64,000 nucleotides of DNA, from positions 62,001 through 126,000 of the forward strand of contig JAJFFC010000014.1 in assembly GCA_021776795.1 (NCBI GenBank), given 5' to 3'. The DNA is from Planctomycetota bacterium (GTDB taxonomy: Bacteria > Planctomycetota > UBA1135). Made by a program: the position numbers and the translations under genes. This document shows positions 33,595-41,287 of this stretch, in pieces (the stretch's first letter is position 1; every line of letters begins with the position of its first letter). The notes under the pieces were generated by a model. That model had not been told where the DNA came from, ran no database searches, and saw only the letters and a list, made by a program, of their open reading frames with translations.

Positions 33595-35448
33595 ATGAAA
33601 AGGAGCCTCAACGCCGTTCCCGCTCTGTGGATGCTCCTCTTCCTAGTGTCTTGTAGTCAAGCCACTAGGCGCGAGCAAAGCCAGATTCACGCCAACCGCC
33701 ATGCTGCGGTAGATTTGGAGGCAGTGCAGGCTTTGTTGTGGGCGGGCGAATTTGATTTCGCCTTGGCATTGCTACAAAGCCAGCGCTGGGAAAACACAGG
33801 AAGTGTTGCCGCTGAGCGTCGCTGGCAAGATCTCATGCGTCGCAATGGCCAAGATCAACAGGTGCTCCTGGCCCTGGCCAATCTGCGCGAACGTTTTCCG
33901 GGTCTGGATCCCGACTTGGACTATCTGGAAGCGCGCATTCTGGAAGACGGACCAACCCGCGCGAAGCAGTTAGAACGGTTACATCGGCGTTGGCCGAGCC
34001 ACCCATGGATTCAGCTAGGCCATGCCGCTAGTCAGCAGTTACTCGGCAACTGGCTAGAAGCGGAGGAGCTGCTTGAGGGTGCCCCCATGGATGGCGAGGC
34101 TGGCTCCTTCGCCCGTGCTCTGTTGGCACGGCAGTCCTTGGAGCAGGGCCGTGCGCGTCAAGCTTTTCGTCTTCTTGAAGTGGAAGCCTTTGAGCAAGGC
34201 CGTGAACTGGCCTTGTTTACCTATATGGAGTTAGCCCAGGCCACTAACGATGATCGGCGTTTGCGACGGGCAGAAGCTGAAATCGCCCTGCGCGCAGCCC
34301 CCCAAGCGGACCCGCTAGATGCGACCCGTATCGATTTAGGGATGGAGCGCTTCTTCGCTGAATTGCCATGGCTCCGTGATGCATCTCTCGATGAGTTGCT
34401 CGAACGCATCGACCAGTATGTAGCTCGCGCCGACGCGCCGTCTGGTTGGGCCCAACAGCCTCGCTATGAGATGGCCGGCTTTGCCACCCTAGTGCAGCCG
34501 GAGCCCCGCAGTGGCCAAGTGGCGGAGAAATGGCTGGCCGCCAATCGCTTTCTTTTAGCTGGCGATGCGGTGGGGCGCGGACCAGAAATCCACTTGCTGA
34601 CGGATACTTCCAGCTTGCAAGTCCCGTGGCCAGGTGAGGATCAGGAACTGACCATTCTTTTGGCGCGCGGCGTGGCAGACCGCCGCCAACGCATTGCCCA
34701 AGGTGGCACTGTTTTCCGTGGTTTCTATCTGCGCATCGACGACCTGGAGCGAGGGGTAGAGCAAATTCAAAGACGCATGTTGAGTCTCGGCATGCACCTC
34801 GGTTGGGAAGATTTAGGGCCCCCCGAATCCCAGCCTCAGAGCCTGGCTAATCCAAATGACTTGGAGAGCCAGAACCTTCCAGATCGATTGCGTTGGCAGC
34901 GATTGCTTGTGGGGGACACCAATGTGCAAGAACAGGAACTGCGCCATTTAATTGTGCACGAAGCGGGGCACCTGGGAGAAATTCTGCCTTGGCTGAATCA
35001 TGGTCTGCCGTTGCTTCAGGTTGTGCCGTTGTTTCTCAAGAGTCAAAGTGATTTTGGCAACGCCTTATTGTGGTTGGAGTATCGCGCCGAACTCAGAGCC
35101 GTGGCCTCCGCTGAGGACCCGCGCTGGCTTCTCGCGGAAATCGTCGAACGTGCGCAGAATCCTCGTGACAGCTATCACGCCCCTTACCGCCAGATCTTGC
35201 GCCAGTTGTTGCAGGTTGCCGCGGAGGAGGAAGCTCCGGCCCTGGCAGATTGGGATCAAGTGCCCCCGGCGACCATGCGGCGCTGGGCCCAGGAGTTACT
35301 GGCGCGTGAAGATTTGGACCCCATTCCGCCCCAGGGTTTGGAGCTGCTTTGGCGTGAGCTAGACCAACTCAATCTCTTCCAGGAGGCGCCATTGACGTGG
35401 CCGCCCTTGGACCCAATCAACGATGGCCAGGTCGAGTCGGACGGTTAA
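33595..35448 (+). CDS. Lipoprotein with zincin motif, unknown family
   Basis: 617 residues. Start ATG 33595 has AAGGAG 9 bases upstream. A lipoprotein signal ends LFLVSC, giving Cys at about 21 as the lipidated residue, so it is exported and membrane-tethered. The region about 40-330 is helical and Leu/Ala/Glu-rich, TPR-like in pattern (many W-L-A and E-L-L repeats). Residues His455-Glu456-His459 form HEAGH, and Glu495 or Glu499 (LEYRAELRA) lies 36-40 residues on, the layout of a gluzincin-type metalloprotease. No named family is recognised. It follows ribD by 5 bases, and its last 90 bases overlap the antisense yraN. Confidence 0.8.
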   Translation: MKRSLNAVPALWMLLFLVSCSQATRREQSQIHANRHAAVDLEAVQALLWAGEFDFALALLQSQRWENTGSVAAERRWQDLMRRNGQDQQVLLALANLRERFPGLDPDLDYLEARILEDGPTRAKQLERLHRRWPSHPWIQLGHAASQQLLGNWLEAEELLEGAPMDGEAGSFARALLARQSLEQGRARQAFRLLEVEAFEQGRELALFTYMELAQATNDDRRLRRAEAEIALRAAPQADPLDATRIDLGMERFFAELPWLRDASLDELLERIDQYVARADAPSGWAQQPRYEMAGFATLVQPEPRSGQVAEKWLAANRFLLAGDAVGRGPEIHLLTDTSSLQVPWPGEDQELTILLARGVADRRQRIAQGGTVFRGFYLRIDDLERGVEQIQRRMLSLGMHLGWEDLGPPESQPQSLANPNDLESQNLPDRLRWQRLLVGDTNVQEQELRHLIVHEAGHLGEILPWLNHGLPLLQVVPLFLKSQSDFGNALLWLEYRAELRAVASAEDPRWLLAEIVERAQNPRDSYHAPYRQILRQLLQVAAEEEAPALADWDQVPPATMRRWAQELLAREDLDPIPPQGLELLWRELDQLNLFQEAPLTWPPLDPINDGQVESDG

Positions 35449-35748
35449 CCCACGGGCCTGCGGTAAGGAAGCAATCCAGCACAAGGCCCGCTGCAGCCGC
35501 CGACGCTGCGCAATTGCCAACACGTCTTCCTCTTCTGTCCAGGAGCAGGGGCCGCGGGCCTTGACTTCTACCACCACCAAATGGCCCTGCGGGTGACGCA
35601 GGAACAAATCCACTTGGGCATAGGGGGTACGCCAGTCATGCTGGAGCAAGGTCCAACCGGACTGAGTCAACTGCTCAGCGACGAAACGCTCGGCACATAA
35701 TCCCTGCGCCACTTTGGAGGGCGAGGGCGGAGAAGTTGGGCTGTCCAT
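35359..35748 (-). CDS. YraN/UPF0102 family endonuclease-fold protein
   Basis: 129 residues from ATG 35748 (MDSPTSPPSPSKVAQG). The UPF0102 pattern is present: AERFVAEQLTQSGWTLLQHDWRT, then QVDLFL with the catalytic-type Asp, and VVVEVKAR with the Glu-x-Lys of the PD-(D/E)XK nuclease fold. Family members are linked to DNA processing but not well characterised. The family's usual GE before the Asp is AQ here. Its last 30 codons overlap the 3' end of the lipoprotein gene on the other strand. It lies 49 bases downstream of yajC, probably in the same transcript. Confidence 0.85.
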   Translation of the reverse strand: MDSPTSPPSPSKVAQGLCAERFVAEQLTQSGWTLLQHDWRTPYAQVDLFLRHPQGHLVVVEVKARGPCSWTEEEDVLAIAQRRRLQRALCWIASLPQARGLTVRLDLAIVDWVQGRPRQWRLLEEIELV

Positions 35749-35797
35749 GACCGTCGGCAAAGGAAGGCACCTGGCCTTCTTGCGCAACGGCGCAAGA

Positions 35798-36250
35798 CTA
35801 GGCCTTGGCCTTTTCTTCCTTGTCCTTAGGGGGAGACGTGTGGCGGGCCACCGCGACACGGTCAAATGTCAGGCGTAGGCCATCGGCGACTTTCAGCGTA
35901 ACCGTGGCGTCATCTAGCGCGGTCACCGACCCGTGAATGCCGCCCATGGTGACGACCTTGTCGTTCTTCTTCAGCTCGGATTGGAAGTTCCGCCGCTCTT
36001 TTTGGCGCTTATTCTCCGGGCGGATCACAAAGAACCACATGAACAGGAACAACAGGCCAATCATCAGCCAGAAGCTCATGGAGCTGCCGCCGGCTGCTCC
36101 AGTGCCATCGCCTCCAGCGCCTTCGGTGCTGCCATCTTGAGAAACCGTGGCCCCGCTCTCGACTGGGCCCGAGGGGCCTTCGGCGAAAGTGAGCGGTTGG
36201 CGTTCGCCTTCTTGGAAGACGAGCAGAGTTGGGTTGAGGAAGTAATGCAT
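35798..36250 (-). CDS. yajC: Preprotein translocase subunit YajC
   Basis: 150 residues from ATG 36250. A Gly/Thr-rich N-terminal extension (about 12-50) precedes the single membrane helix and the family signature FFVIRPENKRQKERRNF, then LKKNDKVVTMGGIHGSV, followed by a charged tail. YajC associates with SecDF-YidC. A longer start at 36283 was refused because its ATG sits inside the TAGAAT promoter-like element. secD and secF are not adjacent, unlike in many genomes. Divergent from mnmA. Confidence 0.88.
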   Translation of the reverse strand: MHYFLNPTLLVFQEGERQPLTFAEGPSGPVESGATVSQDGSTEGAGGDGTGAAGGSSMSFWLMIGLLFLFMWFFVIRPENKRQKERRNFQSELKKNDKVVTMGGIHGSVTALDDATVTLKVADGLRLTFDRVAVARHTSPPKDKEEKAKA

Positions 36251-36281
36251 GATTGGCAGGCTTAGGCGATAATGGGCGACC

Positions 36282-36287
36282 ATTCTA
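36282..36287 (-). promoter_or_regulatory. TAGAAT -10-like element before yajC
   Basis: TAGAAT on the minus strand, 31 bases before the chosen yajC start. On the plus strand GATAAT at 36268-36273 could serve mnmA, so the 60-base gap may hold two opposed promoters. Confidence 0.45.
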
Positions 36288-36310
36288 GCCGTGCCCTTGG
36301 GCCATAGGAA

Positions 36311-37414
36311 ATGTCTCGTCCCCGTGTACTGACCGCCCTCTCCGGAGGGGTCGATAGCTCCGCTGCCGCATTGTTGCTGCAGCGCCAGGGCTACGACGTG
36401 GTCGGCGTGTTCCTGCGCAACGGCATCGAGGTCCCGCGCGACCGCTGCTCCACCAAGCAAGGCTGCTGCTCCGTCGATGATGCCCTCGACGCCGCCCGCG
36501 TTGCTGATCGTCTGGGCATTTCCTTTCATGCGGTAGATATGCATGAAGAGTTTGGCGGCATCATCGATTCGTTTGTCGAAGATTACCTCCACGGCCGCAC
36601 GCCTAATCCTTGCATCCAATGCAATCGGGACATCAAGTTTGGCGCATTATGGAAAATGGCCGATGCCTTGGGGGCAGACTATTTAGCGACTGGACACTAC
36701 GCGCAAATCGAACAGGGGCCACAAGGCGCAGAACTTCACCGCGGGATTGATCCACGCAAGGACCAAAGTTATGTGTTGTTCCCAGTCGGGCCAGAGCGCT
36801 TAGCGCGCACGCTCCTGCCGATTGGTGGCATGCATAAGCCGGACGTACGCAAGCTCGCCGAAGAAGCTGGTTTGCCCGTGTTTGCCAAGGCCGACAGTGT
36901 CGAAATCTGTTTTGTGCCCAGTGGGGATTATCGTGATCTCCTGCGCGAACGCGGTGGCCTCGGCAAAGCTGGTCGCTTAGTTCATCAAGATGGCCGTGTT
37001 CTTGCCGAACACGATGGCCATGCCGGCTTTACTCGCGGCCAGCGCCGAGGCTTAGGCATTGCCAGTACCGAACCTCTGTATGTCATCGACATCAATGAAG
37101 ACAATGGCGATGTCCTGATTGGGCCGCGCCAAGCCACAGGTTGCCTAGGGGCAGAGGTGGAAGGTTTTCACACCTTTGCGGCCGAAATCGCTCCAGGTGA
37201 ATGCTGGGAAGACGTGGAAATTCAGTACCGCTCGAGCCCCGGTGGACATCCGGGAAGTCTGGTCTGCACCCAACCAGGCGAGGTGCAAATTCGCTTCGAC
37301 CACCCAGTCAATAGCGTGAATCCTGGCCAGGGTTTGGCCGTATATCGCGGAACTCGACTGCTCGGTGGGGGTTGGATTCGTCGCGTGGAACGAGCATCAG
37401 GGCTCCCGGTCTAA
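36311..37414 (+). CDS. mnmA: tRNA-uridine 2-thiolase MnmA
   Basis: 367 residues; thiolates U34 of tRNA-Lys/Glu/Gln using sulfur relayed by IscS and Tus. PP-loop LSGGVDSSAAALLL (residues about 8-21), first catalytic-type Cys in PNPCIQCNRDIKFG, second in SVEICFVPSGDYRD, and the C-terminal domain ending with the KYRG-type beta barrel (GLAVYRGTRLLGGGWI). An insertion RNGIEVPRDRCSTKQGCC near residues 37-54 holds five Cys (CSTKQGCC and neighbours), a feature of the longer MnmA subgroup. The MnmD-like gene at 44.5 kb would act on the same tRNAs' U34. Confidence 0.95.
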   Translation: MSRPRVLTALSGGVDSSAAALLLQRQGYDVVGVFLRNGIEVPRDRCSTKQGCCSVDDALDAARVADRLGISFHAVDMHEEFGGIIDSFVEDYLHGRTPNPCIQCNRDIKFGALWKMADALGADYLATGHYAQIEQGPQGAELHRGIDPRKDQSYVLFPVGPERLARTLLPIGGMHKPDVRKLAEEAGLPVFAKADSVEICFVPSGDYRDLLRERGGLGKAGRLVHQDGRVLAEHDGHAGFTRGQRRGLGIASTEPLYVIDINEDNGDVLIGPRQATGCLGAEVEGFHTFAAEIAPGECWEDVEIQYRSSPGGHPGSLVCTQPGEVQIRFDHPVNSVNPGQGLAVYRGTRLLGGGWIRRVERASGLPV

Positions 37415-37490
37415 GCTCAGAACGCGCTGAAGGGGTTCTAATTCCAGGAAATCTCCTCGGAAAGGTGCTTACACGGCACATCTTCGCGCC

Positions 37491-37496
37491 TAGACT
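37491..37496 (+). promoter_or_regulatory. TAGACT -10-like element
   Basis: TAGACT in the 136-base gap after mnmA, 54 bases before the zinc-ribbon gene. A near-repeat GAACGCGCTG occurs twice in this gap (about 37427 and 37500). Confidence 0.35.
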
Positions 37497-37550
37497 CTGG
37501 AACGCGCTGCCCTTGCGTCCTAGCGCCAAGAACCCCGCGTATCACCAGCC

Positions 37551-38597
37551 ATGACCGACCTCTTCTTCTGCAATTTCTGCGACCAATCTGTTCCGCAACA
37601 GCAACTCGATGACCACCAAGCGATCCGCCATGGTGGCCGCGTGGTGTGCCCGACCTGTTGTGACACTCTGTCGATGGCAGTACGAGCGAAACGAGGTGGC
37701 GGAGGCAGCGGAGGTGTCTTGTCGGTGGTTGGTCTGGTTTTCGCGCTTGGCGCTCTGGGTGGAGTGGGCTATCTCTACCAAGATCAAAGCAGGCAGTCTG
37801 ACGACTTGGCCACTTCACTGGATTCGACCAAGTCCGATGTCACGCGTGAGCAAGATGCGATGGCGCTGGAATCTGGAAAGCGCTTTGCAGCTTTGAACAG
37901 TGAACTCTCGGAATTGCGCGGGCAGTTGGGTGAGCAAAATGAGCAGATGATTCGTCAGGGACAAGAGATCTCCCAACAACTCGCCACCTTAGATCAGAAG
38001 CTGGAGCCCCTGAATGACCTCCAAGATGGCCAGCAAAGCTTGACCGATGACCTGCAACGCCTTGGCGCGCGCATGGGCTTGGTCGAAGACAATCAGCGCG
38101 ACATTCGCGCCGCGCAAGAGTTTTTACGCGATGGCTTTGCCCAAGTACAACGCGAGGTCGCGGCCGCCAACGTTCCCGAACCGGCTTCGAGTGGATTTTC
38201 CTCGGAAGTCGAATCCTTACTCGAAAAACTCAAGGCCGATGATCCCTTGGCACGGGTCGATGCTCTGCAGAAGCTCGGCAACTTCCAAGATGCCCGGCTG
38301 ATTGCTTATGTCGAGCCCTTGCTCGAAGACAGCTACGAGATGAACCGCTTCTACGCAGCCTATACCTTAGGCGAGTGGAGCTCGATGCAATCGGTCCCTC
38401 GCCTGATTCCGGTTTTGGAGGACCAATTTGCCTTTGTGCGTCAATCCGCCAATGAAGCCTTGGTGAAAATCACCAAAGAGGATATGGGCTTTGAGGAGAA
38501 GGCTAGCGATAGCGAGAGGGCCAAGGCCGTGAGTCGCTGGGCCGATTGGGCCAAGAAGCACGAGGACGAGCTAGTCCCCGACGCTTCCGGTTCGTAA
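37551..38597 (+). CDS. Zinc-ribbon, coiled-coil and HEAT-like repeat membrane protein
   Basis: 348 residues. N-terminal zinc ribbon (CNFCDQS and CPTCC, residues about 7-42), Gly-rich linker, one transmembrane helix (about 57-76), a long Gln/Glu/Asp/Leu coiled coil (about 80-190), then HEAT-like repeats (about 200-310: LLEKLKADDPLARVDALQKLG, AYTLGEW, VRQSANEALVKI). Predicted topology is zinc finger in the cytoplasm and helical repeats outside, the same overall plan as the zinc-ribbon protein at 15.1 kb. Function unknown. Lies alone between mnmA and mdh. Confidence 0.8.
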   Translation: MTDLFFCNFCDQSVPQQQLDDHQAIRHGGRVVCPTCCDTLSMAVRAKRGGGGSGGVLSVVGLVFALGALGGVGYLYQDQSRQSDDLATSLDSTKSDVTREQDAMALESGKRFAALNSELSELRGQLGEQNEQMIRQGQEISQQLATLDQKLEPLNDLQDGQQSLTDDLQRLGARMGLVEDNQRDIRAAQEFLRDGFAQVQREVAAANVPEPASSGFSSEVESLLEKLKADDPLARVDALQKLGNFQDARLIAYVEPLLEDSYEMNRFYAAYTLGEWSSMQSVPRLIPVLEDQFAFVRQSANEALVKITKEDMGFEEKASDSERAKAVSRWADWAKKHEDELVPDASGS

Positions 38598-38613
38598 TCT
38601 CTCCCCGCGAGGC

Positions 38614-38619
38614 TAGAAT
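38614..38619 (+). promoter_or_regulatory. TAGAAT -10-like element before mdh
   Basis: TAGAAT 55 bases before the mdh ATG, followed by a leader that can fold into the hairpin at 38631-38658. Confidence 0.45.
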
Positions 38620-38630
38620 CCCGCCTTCCT

Positions 38631-38658
38631 GACCCGTCCCGTCCCCGGGGCACGGGTC
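38631..38658 (+). promoter_or_regulatory. Leader hairpin before mdh
   Basis: GACCCGT pairs exactly with ACGGGTC, enclosing a CCCCGGGG core. It lies between the TAGAAT element and the mdh start, so it would be in the 5' leader; it might instead act as a terminator for the preceding gene. No U-tract. Confidence 0.35.
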
Positions 38659-38674
38659 CAAGCCATTGCATCCC

Positions 38675-39613
38675 ATGAAAGTCACCGTTGTCGGAGCCGG
38701 ATTCGTCGGCATGACCTGTGCCCAACGCCTCGCTGAGCAAGAAGTTGCTGAAGAGGTCGTTCTCATCGACGTCATTGAAGGCCGCCCGCAGGGCATCGCC
38801 TTGGACATCAACCAGGCTGCCGCAGTCGAGGGCTACCAAGCTCGCGTCGTGGGCACCAATGATTCTGCCGACACCAACGGCTCGGATCTGTTCATCATGA
38901 CTGCCGGCATGCCGCGCAAGCCAGGCATGGACCGTTCCGACTTGCTCGAGATTAACGGCAAGATCATCAACACCGTGGCTGACTACATCAAGGCTGGCTC
39001 GCCCAACGCCAAGGTCATTGTGGTTTCGAACCCCTTGGACACCATGGTGTACTTGATGGCCGCTCGCCTTGGCTTTGAGAAGCACAATGTCGTGGGAATG
39101 GCTGGTGTGCTGGATTCTGCACGCATGGCCTACTTCTTTGCCGACGCCAACGGTGGCGGTGTCAAAGATGTACGCTGCATGGTTCTTGGCGGCCACGGTG
39201 ACAGCATGGTCCCGATGCCCCAGTTCTCCACCATCGACGGCGTGTCGGTCGGCGCCTTGTTCGCCGAGTCGGACATTGATGCCATCAACACCCGCACTCA
39301 GCATGGTGGAGCGGAAATCGTCAACCTGCTAAAGACCGGTTCGGCTTACTACGCGCCCTCCGCGGCCGCAGTCGCCATGGCCAAGTCCATCCTGCGTGAT
39401 GAGCATCGTCTTCTTCCTTGTGCCGCTTGGCTCGAAGGCCAGTACGGCATCAAGGACATTTACCTCGGCGTACCTTGCGTTCTCGGCAAGAATGGCGTGG
39501 AGCGCATCGCTGAGCTCGAGCTCGACGAAAGCGGCATGGCCAAGCTCAATGCTTCTGCCGACGCCATCCGCCAAGACCTCGAAACTTTGCGCGAAAAAGG
39601 CCTCCTGGCCTAA
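38675..39613 (+). CDS. mdh: Malate dehydrogenase (lactate/malate dehydrogenase type)
   Basis: 312 residues from ATG 38675. NAD-binding GAGFVGMTCAQRLAEQ; mobile loop with substrate Arg residues in GMPRKPGMDRSDLL; ASN-type SNPLDTMVYL; catalytic His in LGGHGDSMVPMPQ. The Arg-containing loop and short length fit the LDH-like MDH subgroup of bacteria. Interconverts malate and oxaloacetate, feeding citrate synthase. A TTG codon 3 codons upstream is a less likely start. pyk starts 9 bases after its stop, so the two are probably coupled. Confidence 0.94.
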   Translation: MKVTVVGAGFVGMTCAQRLAEQEVAEEVVLIDVIEGRPQGIALDINQAAAVEGYQARVVGTNDSADTNGSDLFIMTAGMPRKPGMDRSDLLEINGKIINTVADYIKAGSPNAKVIVVSNPLDTMVYLMAARLGFEKHNVVGMAGVLDSARMAYFFADANGGGVKDVRCMVLGGHGDSMVPMPQFSTIDGVSVGALFAESDIDAINTRTQHGGAEIVNLLKTGSAYYAPSAAAVAMAKSILRDEHRLLPCAAWLEGQYGIKDIYLGVPCVLGKNGVERIAELELDESGMAKLNASADAIRQDLETLREKGLLA

Positions 39614-39622
39614 CCCTGATTC

Positions 39623-41086
39623 ATGCCCGCGCAAACGCGCACCCGCATCCTCGCCACCCTAGGCCCTGCCTGCTCCTCCTTGGCGCAGATCCGGCTTGCG
39701 GTTCAAGCTGGCGCCAACGCCTTCCGGCTCAATATGAGCCATGGCGATGAAGCGACACGGACGCGGTGGATCCGCCATATCAAGCGAGTCCGTCGTGAAC
39801 TCAATCGCCCTGTGGCGATTTTGGTCGACCTCCGCGGACCGCGTATCCGTTTGGGCAAGATGGAGGGCAAGCGCGAGTTAGTTCCGGGCGAAACCATCGA
39901 GGTGCGCGCTGCCGCCAAAGAGTTGCGCGGGAATTACCTTCCAATTGACTACCGGCGCCTGTTGCAGGATGTCGAGGTCGGCAACCGCATTCTGATTCGC
40001 GATGGCCGCATGGAACTGGTGGTTCGCGAAAAAAACAAGCGCTCCTTGACATGCAAGGTGCGCACGGGAGGCATGATTGTTTCCAGCCAAGGCGTCAACC
40101 TTCCCGACAGCGAAGTTTCTGCACCAGCACTTTCGGCCAAAGATCGCGCTGACATTGCCTTTGCCGTAGAGCATGAAGCAGATTGGCTGGCCTTAAGTTT
40201 TGTGCGTTCCGCAGCCGACCTCAAGTCGGTGCGCCGCGAACTCAAGAAATACGACTTAGCCTTGCCGTTGATTGCCAAGATTGAACATCCGCTTGGCATC
40301 CGCAACCTCGATGAAATCATTGCCTCTGCCAATGGCGTCATGGTGGCTCGCGGAGATTTGGCCGTCGAAATGGGCTTGGCCAAGGTGCCCATGCTGCAGA
40401 AGCGGATTGTGGCGGCTGCAATCAAGCGAGCGATTCCCGTCATCGTCGCCACGCAAATGCTCGAATCGATGATCGATGAGGCCCTGCCCACTCGCGCGGA
40501 AGTTTCCGACGTCGCCAATGCCGTCCTTGATGGCGCCGACTGCATGATGTTGTCCGGTGAAACCGCCGTCGGTAAATACCCCCTCGAGACCATCCGCGTC
40601 ATGCGTCGGATTGCCCAAACCACCGAGGAGGGCCAGTTCGACGGCCGCTGGAGGCTGCGCCCGGCGCTCCGCCCCGATGGGGGCCTTGGAGAAGGCTCAG
40701 CCGAGATGGCCATCGTCAATGCCGCCGTCTACGCCGCTCATTTTGGCCAAGCCAAATTGATGTTGGCCTTTACCGAGTCTGGTCGCAGCGCTAGACTGGT
40801 TAGTTCCTTTCGCTCAGCCCTGCCTTTGGTAGCGCTGACGTCGTCAGAGAGGGCCTTCCACCGGATGGCTTTATTCTGGGGAGCCAGGGCGGGGCGCATT
40901 CCCAAAGTGCGTCGGATTCGAGAGATGAACCGTCTGGCAAGTGAGTTTCTTGAGAAGCGTCGCTTGCTGAGTGCAGAGGATAAGCTGGTCGTCCTGACTG
41001 GCACCTTCGCCGTTTCCGGCGCCACCAACACCATCCGCATCATCAAGTTCTCTCAGCTCGCTGAGACTAGTTCCAAAAAGTCGTGA
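39623..41086 (+). CDS. pyk: Pyruvate kinase
   Basis: 487 residues. Final step of glycolysis, phosphoenolpyruvate to pyruvate. Barrel motifs: RTRILATLGPACSS, FRLNMSHG, LVDLRGPRIRLGKM, LSFVRSAADL, IAKIEHPLGIRNLDEII with the catalytic Lys, MVARGDLAVEMG, and ATQMLESMIDEALPTRAEVSDVANAVLDGAD. The C-terminal domain (about 360-475) is a little divergent. Its stop TGA is overlapped by the GTG start of rpmH (4-base GTGA overlap), an unusual pairing of a glycolytic and a ribosomal gene. Confidence 0.96.
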   Translation: MPAQTRTRILATLGPACSSLAQIRLAVQAGANAFRLNMSHGDEATRTRWIRHIKRVRRELNRPVAILVDLRGPRIRLGKMEGKRELVPGETIEVRAAAKELRGNYLPIDYRRLLQDVEVGNRILIRDGRMELVVREKNKRSLTCKVRTGGMIVSSQGVNLPDSEVSAPALSAKDRADIAFAVEHEADWLALSFVRSAADLKSVRRELKKYDLALPLIAKIEHPLGIRNLDEIIASANGVMVARGDLAVEMGLAKVPMLQKRIVAAAIKRAIPVIVATQMLESMIDEALPTRAEVSDVANAVLDGADCMMLSGETAVGKYPLETIRVMRRIAQTTEEGQFDGRWRLRPALRPDGGLGEGSAEMAIVNAAVYAAHFGQAKLMLAFTESGRSARLVSSFRSALPLVALTSSERAFHRMALFWGARAGRIPKVRRIREMNRLASEFLEKRRLLSAEDKLVVLTGTFAVSGATNTIRIIKFSQLAETSSKKS

Positions 41087-41223
41087 AAGGCCGTAAGACC
41101 AAGATTCGCAAGTCCAACCTCAAGCGCCGGAAGTATGGCTTCCGCTCGCGCTCGAAGACTGCTGGCGGACGGAATATCATCCGTCGCAAGCGCCGCAAGC
41201 GCGGTAAGTTCGTCGCTCCCTGA
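41083..41223 (+). CDS. rpmH: 50S ribosomal protein bL34
   Basis: 46 residues from a GTG start overlapping the pyk stop. The sequence has the L34 core SNLKRRKYGFRSRSKTAGGR (compare SNLKRKRTHGFRARM-GR in other bacteria), followed by RRKRRKRGKFVAP. An N-terminal extension of a few basic residues replaces the usual MKRTFQP. L34 is normally next to rnpA near dnaA; here neither follows. A strong hairpin directly downstream (41248-41281) ends the unit. Confidence 0.92.
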   Translation: MKGRKTKIRKSNLKRRKYGFRSRSKTAGGRNIIRRKRRKRGKFVAP

Positions 41224-41247
41224 GCGATTCTTAGATTGGACTCTCCT

Positions 41248-41281
41248 GACGAGGGCCTGCGGTCATCCGTAGGCCCTCGTC
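41248..41281 (+). terminator. Strong hairpin between rpmH and a convergent gene
   Basis: 15-base stem (one G-U pair) with a 4-base loop TCAT, left arm GACGAGGGCCTGCGG. It starts 24 bases after the rpmH stop and ends 7 bases before the stop of the convergent gene, so it probably terminates from both sides. There is no U-run on either strand. Confidence 0.75.
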
Positions 41282-41287
41282 GGCGTG

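Noticed and set aside
36251..36283. Longer yajC start (ATG at 36283)
   Set aside because: The ATG lies inside a TAGAAT promoter-like hexamer and adds residues not expected in YajC; the ATG at 36250 is preferred.
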